DNA from: a virus
Virus record (IMG/VR): IMGVR_UViG_3300030333_000129
Span: 30,348-55,026 of that record
DNA: 24,679 bases
Strand: one strand, 5' to 3'
Shown: positions 5,573 to 10,217 of the stretch, in pieces
Layout of the letters: every line of letters starts with the position of its first letter
Position numbering within the stretch: position 1 is the first letter of the stretch
Translations under genes and position numbers: made by a program
Notes under the pieces: generated by a model
The model's input: the letters and a program-made list of their open reading frames with translations, nothing else
What the model was told of the DNA's origin: nothing
Databases searched by the model: none

Positions 5573-5696
5573 TTTTCAGGCTGTGGATAAGTCTGTGGAA
5601 AAGTTGTAGATAAGTCTTGCAATTTGCTATCAAATACATTATATTAATGTTATTGAATTGCATAAGTTTTTCTTTATTTCTCAATGCAACTTTCAT
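5505..5696 (-). CDS. Doubtful small ORF (63 aa) in the candidate origin region
   Basis: This minus-strand ORF has CTTGGAGG nine bases before its ATG, the same ribosome binding sequence used by the hammerhead-linked genes, and a hairpin (5717-5740) just ahead of that. The protein (MKVALRNKEKLMQF...) is basic, has four cysteines and resembles nothing I know. The DnaA-like boxes and an AT-rich stretch lie inside it, and its make-up may simply reflect non-coding DNA. I list it only because of its ribosome binding site. Confidence 0.3.
   Translation of the reverse strand: MKVALRNKEKLMQFNNINIMYLIANCKTYLQLFHRLIHSLKTSKYILCARLEHASNCYQNISG
5582..5613 (+). other. Cluster of three DnaA-box-like 9-mers
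   Basis: TGTGGATAA (5582-5590) is an exact DnaA box on the reverse strand (TTATCCACA). TGTGGAAAA (5594-5602) and TGTAGATAA (5605-5613) are one-base variants. The starts are 12 and 11 bases apart, all in one orientation and close to helical phase. The next 80 bases are very AT-rich, as an unwinding element would be. Candidate origin of replication or host DnaA binding site. Confidence 0.55.
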
Positions 5697-5716
5697 ATGT
5701 TGAAACCTCCAAGGTA

Positions 5717-5748
5717 GGGGATAGTCGCAAGATTATCCCCTTTTTTTT
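5717..5748 (+). terminator. Second Rho-independent terminator
   Basis: GGGGATA (5717-5723) pairs with TATCCCC (5734-5740), followed by eight T. It reads on the plus strand. No plus-strand gene lies between this and the terminator at 5393, so it either catches read-through or ends a short RNA from the 5440-5740 stretch. On the minus strand the same hairpin precedes the ribosome binding site of the doubtful ORF at 5505-5696. Confidence 0.85.
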
Positions 5749-5758
5749 GGTAGTCATT

Positions 5759-5794
5759 TGATAGTCTATGATAGTTGACACACCATATGATAGT
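5759..5794 (+). repeat. Three TGATAGT iteron-like repeats
   Basis: TGATAGT starts at 5759, 5769 and 5788; the last two are extended as TATGATAGTT. Spacing of 10 and 19 bases puts them on about the same face of the helix. They lie about 150 bases from the DnaA-like boxes and ahead of the promoter at 5974. They may bind an initiator or repressor. Confidence 0.45.
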
Positions 5795-5825
5795 TAACAG
5801 ACCACCTAGTTCTCCGACTAAAAAA

Positions 5826-5839
5826 TTTACTGGTAAATA
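5826..5839 (+). repeat. TTTACTGGTAAAT palindrome (copy 7)
   Basis: ATTTACTGGTAAAT, followed by ATTATTTTTCTGGGA. The trailing T-rich run and CTGGGA also follow the copies at 6751 and (reverse strand) 15088, which suggests a longer repeat unit of about 30 bases. Confidence 0.65.
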
Positions 5840-5890
5840 TTATTTTTCTGGGATGGCAGGATGATGAGAAGCACAAGCCGTTGCAAAACA

Positions 5891-5907
5891 ATATACTGGT
5901 AAATATT
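5891..5907 (+). repeat. TTTACTGGTAAAT palindrome (copy 8)
   Basis: ATATACTGGTAAATATT, followed by a T-run and CCAG. It is 65 bases from copy 7, in the non-coding stretch ahead of the early promoter. Confidence 0.6.
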
Positions 5908-5949
5908 TTTTTTTCCAGATGCGTCAGTCATCTCTACGCTGTGTGTAAA

Positions 5950-5965
5950 TGTTCCACATGGAACA
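5950..5965 (+). other. parS-like palindrome
   Basis: TGTTCCACATGGAACA differs from a perfect 16-base palindrome TGTTCCACGTGGAACA by one central base. Established: bacterial ParB proteins bind parS sites of the form TGTTNCACGTGNAACA. It lies 8 bases before the -35 of the promoter at 5974, so it could instead be an operator. No ParA or ParB gene is in the window. If it is parS, the host's ParB or a phage ParB outside the window would be the binder. Confidence 0.5.
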
Positions 5966-5973
5966 ATGGGTAT

Positions 5974-6002
5974 TTCACTTTGATAGCATTTTGCAGTATA
6001 AT
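5974..6002 (+). promoter_or_regulatory. Sigma70-type promoter for the 6011-6563 genes
   Basis: TTCACT (5974-5979), a 17-base spacer, then a perfect TATAAT (5997-6002). The transcript should start near 6009, only about two bases before the ATG at 6011, so the message is probably leaderless. A palindrome at 5950-5965 just upstream could control it. Confidence 0.65.
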
Positions 6003-6010
6003 AATGGCTT

Positions 6011-6325
6011 ATGTATGCGGTAATAAGACACACATATCACTTAGATATACCAGAGCCAAGTAATGCTTATTCAACTAAGTCTAGTGCTAAATGGAAACAT
6101 TTTGTATGGATATTTGAAACTGAACTAAATGCTCTTGCTTTTGCCATATCTCTTTTAGATGACCCTTTGATTATGTCTAACGAATGGTTAGTCGAAAGTG
6201 CCATAAAACAATTAGAAGAAGATAGGTATTATCAAGTTGGTAAAGAAAGTGTTGCTATTGCAGAAGTGCAAGAAAGTCCGCAGATAATTTATAAGGATGA
6301 TAAAAATGAAAAGTCTATTCATTAG
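6011..6325 (+). CDS. Hypothetical protein (104 aa), probably leaderless
   Basis: A 104-residue soluble protein with no recognised domain; the middle reads WKHFVWIFETELNALAFA (residues 28-45) and the C-terminus is acidic. There is no ribosome binding site before ATG 6011. The TATAAT box ends 8 bases upstream, so translation likely starts on a leaderless message. An alternative ATG at 6004 is in another frame and gives only a short product. The gene overlaps the next one (6306) by 20 bases. It is the first gene after the candidate origin region, a common place for early phage functions. Function unknown. Confidence 0.65.
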   Translation: MYAVIRHTYHLDIPEPSNAYSTKSSAKWKHFVWIFETELNALAFAISLLDDPLIMSNEWLVESAIKQLEEDRYYQVGKESVAIAEVQESPQIIYKDDKNEKSIH

Positions 6326-6563
6326 ATGTTCGGAAGAAACCTACGAATTGGCACATTCTCTAGCTAAGAAAGAAAGTCGCTCACTAAACAAACAAATTAT
6401 TCATATGATTCATAGTGAAGCTGATAAAAAAAACATTGAGGTAGAAGATAAACCTAGTGTTGCACAAAATGGTACAGTATTACATCAATCTGAAACTACT
6501 TTTGAATCTAAACTTGGTTTACAAGGGATTGTTGAAACAATGAAACAGGATTCTTCTGACTAA
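6306..6563 (+). CDS. Ribbon-helix-helix (Arc/MetJ-type) DNA-binding protein (85 aa)
   Basis: The N-terminus KSLFIRCSEETYELAHSLA (residues 2-20) followed by a helix SLNKQIIHMIHSEA gives the beta strand-helix-helix pattern of small ribbon-helix-helix repressors. The C-terminal 40 residues are low in complexity and probably disordered. Start: AAGG at 6292-6295 stands about 10 bases before ATG 6306; the in-frame ATG at 6297 overlaps that site and is less likely. Palindrome clusters at 8794-8862 and 9161-9236 are possible targets; this is inference. The last 56 bases overlap the convergent gene 6508-7056. Confidence 0.68.
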   Translation: MKSLFIRCSEETYELAHSLAKKESRSLNKQIIHMIHSEADKKNIEVEDKPSVAQNGTVLHQSETTFESKLGLQGIVETMKQDSSD

Positions 6564-7056
6564 TATACCAAAAAGTTAGTAGTGCATTAGAACATTCTTG
6601 CATTACTAACTCCTTTGTTTCGCATATTTCTTTAGGATTATCTATCATAATCTTCCAAAAAACTTTTTCTTTGTTGTGTCCACAATCATTTACTAACTTT
6701 TTCTGTATTCTTGAAAGCATGACAGCTCTTGGCGGAGCTTGATTAAAACTATTACTGGTAAATATTTCTTTTCCCAGCCCAAAGGATTTTCCCAAAGCTC
6801 CACTTTTTGCTATCAATTCAAGATATTTATTACATACATTGTGCTGTTCTGCTGTAATTTTTTGTTGTAGGAAAGATTTATCGATGATATGTTGGTCGAA
6901 CACGATTGCTCTACCAACCTTGCTTTTACCTATTTTAGTTATTGCAACTTGGTTTCTGAAATGTAGATAGGGACTTCCAATGTCATTAACTTGTAATGTT
7001 TCAGAACTCCCAGTCAAAGTTATCTTCAACTTCTTCAATCTCTGCATATCTCCCAT
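6508..7056 (-). CDS. Hypothetical protein (182 aa) downstream of the primase-helicase
   Basis: No firm family. The central part (FDQHIIDKSFLQQKITAEQHNVCNKYLEL) recalls the xGxITxEQHxAGxxYxxL pattern of alphaproteobacterial DUF6456-like and related phage proteins; this is a weak match from memory. The C-terminal half has two Cys and looks helical. The frame overlaps the helicase end by 56 bases, which is long; the true start may be a non-ATG codon nearer 7020, just after GGGAG. The dispersed palindrome (6751-6763) lies inside the gene in frame and encodes KEIFTSN. Its 3' end runs into the convergent gene 6306-6563. Confidence 0.65.
   Translation of the reverse strand: MGDMQRLKKLKITLTGSSETLQVNDIGSPYLHFRNQVAITKIGKSKVGRAIVFDQHIIDKSFLQQKITAEQHNVCNKYLELIAKSGALGKSFGLGKEIFTSNSFNQAPPRAVMLSRIQKKLVNDCGHNKEKVFWKIMIDNPKEICETKELVMQECSNALLTFWYISQKNPVSLFQQSLVNQV
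6751..6763 (+). repeat. TTACTGGTAAAT palindrome inside a coding gene (copy 9)
   Basis: ATTACTGGTAAAT, followed on the plus strand by ATTTCTTTTCCCAG. It lies within the 182-aa minus-strand gene without breaking the frame. The same repeat with the same T-rich and CCAG flank occurs at 15088 on the other strand, also in frame. Confidence 0.65.
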
Positions 7057-8782
7057 TGACTGGATTAAAGGTCATATTAACACTTCCTAACTTACCTTGC
7101 CAACCCCACCTAGCTTTCCAGTTATGTATTTCAACTCCCTCTTCTCCTCTATAAACTGTTAATCCTGTATCAGCCTTACTAAACCAAGCATATGATTTAG
7201 CTACATCAACACCAGTACAAACATTCTTTTTGCCGTCTCTAATAAATGGTTTAGTTGGATGTGCAACGAAGAATACCAATACATCATGTTGTTTTGCAAA
7301 CAGTTGAACTTTTGTTAGCATTTCGCTAACCATATCAGTTTCTAATCCTGTATGCTCTGTATGTATAAAGTTAAATGGGTCTATGACTAAAATTCTTACA
7401 CCATATCTCATAACTGCACTTGCTCCTTTTTCAAGGATAGCTTCTATTGTTGGCAACCCGCCGTCTTGATAGTCTTGAAACAGTATGTGTTCTCTTATCC
7501 ATGTCTCTGCAAAGTCTTTTTCTTCTTGGGTCATTCTTGCGTTAAAACCCTCAAAGAATGGCTTACCTACAAGGATTTGAGATAACTGAACTGCATGAAG
7601 TTGAACTGGCTTTTCAAACGAACAGAAACAAGTTTTCCACCCATTATTCCTTGCTACATTGACTACAAGTTGGTCTATAAAGGCTGATTTGCCGTCTCCC
7701 GCATGACCAGTTGTAACAACTAAATTGCCTGTAGATAAGGTAAATATTTCATCTACACTAGGATATCCTGTTGATACACCACTTGGCATACCTTTTTCAT
7801 ACAAGCTTTGAAATTCATCTGCATAATGCTCTAAATTATTTAATCCATGTAAGGGTATAGGCTCTGCGTTGATGATTACATCCCTTAACTTTTCCGCTCC
7901 ATGTTTTATTAGTAAATCATTTGCGTCCTTGCAATCAAGATTATCTACTCTATAACATCTAGCTTTATTTAATCTTCTAGCTAATTCATCTGCTAGTATG
8001 TTGCCGTTTTCATCTGAATCTGTACATAAAATAACCCTTTCAACACCCTCAAACTTATCCCTGTCGTTCCATACATACTTAAATCTCCCATCCTCACTTG
8101 GGTCTATCTTGTTATCAGTAATCTTGTTTGGAGCACCATTGGGAACAGAATAACAATCTACATTCATCACACCCTCAAAGGCTGTTTTGATAGCTAGTGT
8201 GTCCATTTCTCCCTCTGTTATGATGATTGTGCTTTCTAATGTTGGCAATTTGCTATCATAAACCTGTTGACCCCATAGCTTTTGTGCGTTCCCATCCCAC
8301 CAAAAACTCTTTGTACCATTTGCACTCCTATACTTGACTGCTTCTACCTGTCCATCGCAAACGAAGGAAAAACCTATTACTGGTTTATTATTTTTTTCGG
8401 TCTGGATTACGCCTGTGGTTTCTGAGGCTGTGATACTTATACCCCTTGCCTTCAACCAATCACTAGCCTTGCTGTTGGGTATATTTTTTGGTGCTTCTAC
8501 TGGTTTTTTTACCTCTTGTTTTACTTCTTTTTTTACTGCTTTCATTTTGTATTCCTCTCTCCTCGATACTAATCCATTCATACCGCAATGATGACAATGA
8601 TATATAACTTTATCAGCTTCAATGTTTACTGATAAGGGTTTGTCGTGTTTGTTTTTACTCCTCTCACTTTGACATGAAAGACATGATATTTTGTGTTGAC
8701 CAAGCTTCATACCGCTTGTTCGTGATTGATTATTTATATGGCTTAAAAAATCTCTTTTATCCATTTCACTATTGACATACAT
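7001..8782 (-). CDS. Bifunctional DNA primase-helicase, T7 gp4/Twinkle type (593 aa)
   Basis: It makes primers and unwinds DNA at the replication fork. The N-terminal zinc-binding domain has Cys34, Cys37, Cys63 and Cys66. The TOPRIM primase domain has EGEMD at 190-194 and a DSDENG acidic motif near 254. A RecA-type DnaB-like helicase domain follows, with Walker A GHAGDGKS at 359-366 and Walker B-like ILVIDPFNFIH near 470. The length fits T7 gp4 (566 aa). Start: AGGAGG lies four bases before ATG 8782; a second in-frame ATG is six codons in. The upstream 90 bases contain three palindromes, likely operators. It is the core replication gene of this window, on the opposite strand from the recombination operon. 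Confidence 0.95.
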   Translation of the reverse strand: MYVNSEMDKRDFLSHINNQSRTSGMKLGQHKISCLSCQSERSKNKHDKPLSVNIEADKVIYHCHHCGMNGLVSRREEYKMKAVKKEVKQEVKKPVEAPKNIPNSKASDWLKARGISITASETTGVIQTEKNNKPVIGFSFVCDGQVEAVKYRSANGTKSFWWDGNAQKLWGQQVYDSKLPTLESTIIITEGEMDTLAIKTAFEGVMNVDCYSVPNGAPNKITDNKIDPSEDGRFKYVWNDRDKFEGVERVILCTDSDENGNILADELARRLNKARCYRVDNLDCKDANDLLIKHGAEKLRDVIINAEPIPLHGLNNLEHYADEFQSLYEKGMPSGVSTGYPSVDEIFTLSTGNLVVTTGHAGDGKSAFIDQLVVNVARNNGWKTCFCSFEKPVQLHAVQLSQILVGKPFFEGFNARMTQEEKDFAETWIREHILFQDYQDGGLPTIEAILEKGASAVMRYGVRILVIDPFNFIHTEHTGLETDMVSEMLTKVQLFAKQHDVLVFFVAHPTKPFIRDGKKNVCTGVDVAKSYAWFSKADTGLTVYRGEEGVEIHNWKARWGWQGKLGSVNMTFNPVNGRYAEIEEVEDNFDWEF

Positions 8783-8793
8783 AAAACCTCCTA

Positions 8794-8862
8794 TAGTATG
8801 TATATACTTACTATGTAGTATGTACTACCTAATATTAAAATATAGTAAGTATCTACTTACTA
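8794..8862. promoter_or_regulatory. Operator-like cluster of three palindromes
   Basis: TAGTATGTATATACTTACTA (8794-8813), TAGTATGTACTA (8816-8827) and TAGTAAGTATCTACTTACTA (8843-8862) share the half-site TAGTAWGTA. The third overlaps the stop codon of the 97-aa gene. The group sits just upstream of the primase-helicase ribosome binding site. A dimeric repressor or activator, such as the ribbon-helix-helix protein at 6306, could bind here; as RNA they could also form hairpins. Confidence 0.55.
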
Positions 8863-9146
8863 TATATACCAAAATACTTATCAACAATATCGCAGACATC
8901 TTCTGCAAGTCTCTTCTTAGATAATACTGGATAGGTATTTAATTCCTTAATTGCTTCTACAATGCCATCTGCTTGAATGTCATTACGATTACATAAATTG
9001 GAAAAGTCATCAGACATAAAGTATAATAAAGCTTCGTTAGATAACTTAGGATGTTTACTAGCAACATCTCTAACAGCTTGTTTAACCACAAGACCATCTA
9101 AAGTTTTTTGGTCTGTATCTGAATCAATGTGGTCTGTCTGAAGCAT
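8853..9146 (-). CDS. Hypothetical protein (97 aa), probably leaderless
   Basis: A 97-residue, mostly helical, slightly acidic protein with no recognised domain. There is no Shine-Dalgarno sequence before ATG 9146; a good promoter (-10 TAATAT at 9153-9158) puts the transcription start at or one base from the A of the ATG, so the message looks leaderless. It is the first gene of the minus-strand transcript that also carries the primase-helicase, 70 bases further on. Its position suggests an early replication or regulatory role, but the sequence does not show one. Confidence 0.68.
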   Translation of the reverse strand: MLQTDHIDSDTDQKTLDGLVVKQAVRDVASKHPKLSNEALLYFMSDDFSNLCNRNDIQADGIVEAIKELNTYPVLSKKRLAEDVCDIVDKYFGIYSK

Positions 9147-9152
9147 TAAAAT

Positions 9153-9181
9153 ATATTACATTAAACTCTTGACATTATCAA
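9153..9181 (-). promoter_or_regulatory. Promoter of the primase-helicase transcript
   Basis: On the minus strand: TTGATA (9181-9176), a 17-base spacer, TAATAT (9158-9153). The start point is predicted at 9146-9147, which is the start codon of the 97-aa gene. Confidence 0.68.
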
Positions 9182-9236
9182 CACATCAACTACACTTATA
9201 TAAGACATCAAAGGATTGAACTAACTAAGAGTTTAA
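9161..9236. promoter_or_regulatory. Inverted repeat flanking the divergent promoters
   Basis: TTAAACTCTT (9161-9170) and its exact reverse complement AAGAGTTTAA (9227-9236) lie 66 bases apart, about six helical turns, on either side of the divergent promoters. This is the layout of a pair of operators bridged by a looping repressor. Confidence 0.4.
9175..9204 (+). promoter_or_regulatory. Possible promoter of the recombination operon
   Basis: TTATCA (9175-9180), an 18-base spacer, TATAAG (9199-9204). The -35 overlaps that of the minus-strand promoter. The start near 9211 would give a leader of about 265 bases before ATG 9476. A better -35 (TTGACA at 9169) is too far from the -10 box. Confidence 0.45.
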
Positions 9237-9246
9237 ATTTGGTGTC

Positions 9247-9277
9247 GTAAGGTTAGCCAAGTTATCCCTAGCCTTAC
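9247..9277 (+). ncRNA. Leader hairpin ahead of the tandem RNA motif
   Basis: GUAAGGUUAG (9247-9256) pairs with CUAGCCUUAC (9268-9277), ten pairs with one U.G, loop CCAAGUUAUCC. Its last base touches RNA motif copy A. Confidence 0.55.
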
Positions 9278-9334
9278 TAGACTGATTTTTCCTCATGTGC
9301 GAGGGTGTTTCAATGTCGATAAATAACAAAACAC
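9277..9334 (+). ncRNA. Tandem structured RNA motif, copy A
   Basis: The order is CUAGACUGA, a U-run, hairpin CCUC-AUGUGC-GAGG (9291-9304), GUGUUU (9305-9310), a 10-base link, AAAUAACAA, then AAACAC (9329-9334), which pairs with GUGUUU. Copy B starts 65 bases later with the same conserved blocks but a different final stem, so the stem covaries. The 5' stem seen in copy B is not clear here. It resembles no riboswitch that I can name. Confidence 0.5.
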
Positions 9335-9341
9335 AGCATTG

Positions 9342-9400
9342 CTAGTCTGGTTTTTTCCTCTTGCGAGGTGGCTTGTACAGACTTAAAAATAACAAAGCCA
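9342..9400 (+). ncRNA. Tandem structured RNA motif, copy B (pseudoknot-like)
   Basis: AGUCUG (9344-9349) pairs with CAGACU (9378-9383). Between them are UUUUUU, hairpin CCUC-UUGC-GAGG (9357-9368) and UGGCUU (9369-9374), which pairs with AAGCCA (9395-9400) outside the first stem. This is an H-type pseudoknot with a U-rich first loop and an A-rich last loop (UAAAAAUAACA), the layout used by the SAM-II and preQ1 riboswitches. No ligand is implied; the sequence does not match those classes. Confidence 0.52.
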
Positions 9401-9420
9401 TAATTTGCGGGTCAGCTTTT

Positions 9421-9458
9421 TGCTAGTTTTACAACTCCCAAACCAAAAAAAACTAGCA
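9421..9458 (+). promoter_or_regulatory. Hairpin just upstream of the operon's first ribosome binding site
   Basis: TGCTAGTTTT (9421-9430) pairs perfectly with AAAACTAGCA (9449-9458). AGGAGGG starts four bases later (9462) and ATG at 9476. ACTAGC of this stem could also pair with GCTAGT at 9341-9346 in motif copy B, so the leader could switch between two folds that affect translation. Confidence 0.5.
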
Positions 9459-9475
9459 TTTAGGAGGGAAAGCGT

Positions 9476-9640
9476 ATGACAACACTAGATGAAAAAGAGA
9501 TTCTTTTGCTACAAATCTTGTTAGACAAAATCACACCACAACAAATGGCTCACATTAGAACTATGCTTAATGTAGATATCAATTATGTTAAGGCACTAAA
9601 AACCAAACTTAATTTTTTACCAAAAGGAGTCAATCATTAA
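9476..9640 (+). CDS. Small hypothetical protein (54 aa), first gene of the recombination operon
   Basis: MTTLDEKEILLLQILLDKI... is a 54-residue helical protein with two amphipathic helices and no known family. It has the best ribosome binding site of the operon (AGGAGGG, 8 bases before ATG 9476). It follows a leader of about 240 bases full of RNA structure. The stop codon overlaps the proposed ATT start of the next gene. As the first gene behind a structured leader, it may be the direct target of that control. Function unknown. Confidence 0.7.
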   Translation: MTTLDEKEILLLQILLDKITPQQMAHIRTMLNVDINYVKALKTKLNFLPKGVNH

Positions 9641-9818
9641 ACAATATAAACAATTAAATCCATACAGCATAAGAACACAGAATAAATTGCTTAGAAGAAT
9701 TAGAGATACTTTTTCTTCTAAAACAAATGAGGTCAAAAAACTAGAGGAAGTAAAAAAAGCAATGAAGAAGAAAAGAAAACTTGCAAAGAAAATGCGACAA
9801 AAAAATAGGAGAAAATAA
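9636..9818 (+). CDS. Small very basic protein (60 aa) with a probable ATT start codon
   Basis: The frame 9636-9818 is open and encodes a 60-residue protein with a Lys/Arg-rich C-terminal half (KKAMKKKRKLAKKMRQKNRRK, residues 40-60 less the last). There is no ATG, GTG or early TTG in the right place; AAAGGAG (9622-9628) stands 7 bases before ATT 9636, and ATTAA overlaps the previous stop as ATGA does elsewhere in this operon. The end overlaps the next ATG (TAATG). The charge suggests nucleic acid binding. A first ATG only occurs 42 codons in. ATT start codons are rare but known (E. coli infC). Confidence 0.5.
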   Translation: MKQYKQLNPYSIRTQNKLLRRIRDTFSSKTNEVKKLEEVKKAMKKKRKLAKKMRQKNRRK

Positions 9819-10060
9819 TGGAATTTAAAATAGAAGATGGCATACCTGTACCAAGAGCAGTAGGAAAGCCTAGGAAGTATGACTTACCTTTAGAGGACAT
9901 GAACAAGGGTCAAACCATACAAATACCTCTAGCGAAGTCTAAGATAGCTTCTGAGGTAAAGATAATTAGAAACACTTGTTTAAGGTTTACACACAAAAAT
10001 CCTAACTATAAGTTTACTGTTAGGCAATTAGAAGATGGAGTAGGAATATGGCGATTGTAA
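9818..10060 (+). CDS. Conserved phage protein, DUF7303-like (80 aa)
   Basis: MEFKIEDGIPVPRA...GKPRKYDLPLEDM...KFTVRQLEDGVGIWRL matches in layout a small phage family in which a VPxP start, a GRPxKYP motif, a middle AA-rich helix and a final RxxEDGxRVWR strand are typical; I recall it as DUF7303. The role is unknown, though these genes commonly lie in replication or recombination modules. Start: AGGAG six bases before ATG 9818, which overlaps the stop of the gene before. The 3' end overlaps the next small gene by 13 bases. Confidence 0.8.
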   Translation: MEFKIEDGIPVPRAVGKPRKYDLPLEDMNKGQTIQIPLAKSKIASEVKIIRNTCLRFTHKNPNYKFTVRQLEDGVGIWRL

Positions 10061-10215
10061 GTGAATTACATATAGTTGAAGAGCAACTAAGTAAAGCAAA
10101 AGAAATGCTACAGGATAGCAGAGAAATGGTTCAGAAAATGCAAGATATAGTTTTTTGTATGGAGATAGAGGTAGAGGAACTTAGAAGAGAGTTCAACATT
10201 AATGTAATAGAGTAA
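10048..10215 (+). CDS. Small coiled-coil protein (55 aa)
   Basis: MAIVSELHIVEEQLSKAKEM... is a 55-residue acidic helical protein with heptad spacing of hydrophobic residues across residues 6-48, so probably a coiled coil. AGGA (10042-10045) precedes ATG 10048 by a short space, and the gene overlaps the end of the previous one by 13 bases. No known family. It could dimerise or bind a larger partner, such as the nuclease encoded next, but that is a guess from position. Confidence 0.6.
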   Translation: MAIVSELHIVEEQLSKAKEMLQDSREMVQKMQDIVFCMEIEVEELRREFNINVIE

Positions 10216-10217
10216 TA

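Noticed and set aside
5827-6063. Short ORFs on both strands across 5827-6063.
   Set aside because: They cover the palindromes and promoter, lack ribosome binding sites and encode low-quality sequences; the plus ORF at 6011 explains the coding part.
9277-9334. A 5' stem in RNA motif copy A equal to AGUCUG/CAGACU in copy B.
   Set aside because: Only three pairs (GAC/GUC) can be made, so the pseudoknot is claimed for copy B only.
5500-9500. CRISPR array suggested by the repeated palindromes.
   Set aside because: Spacing is irregular, repeats are short and no cas genes are present.
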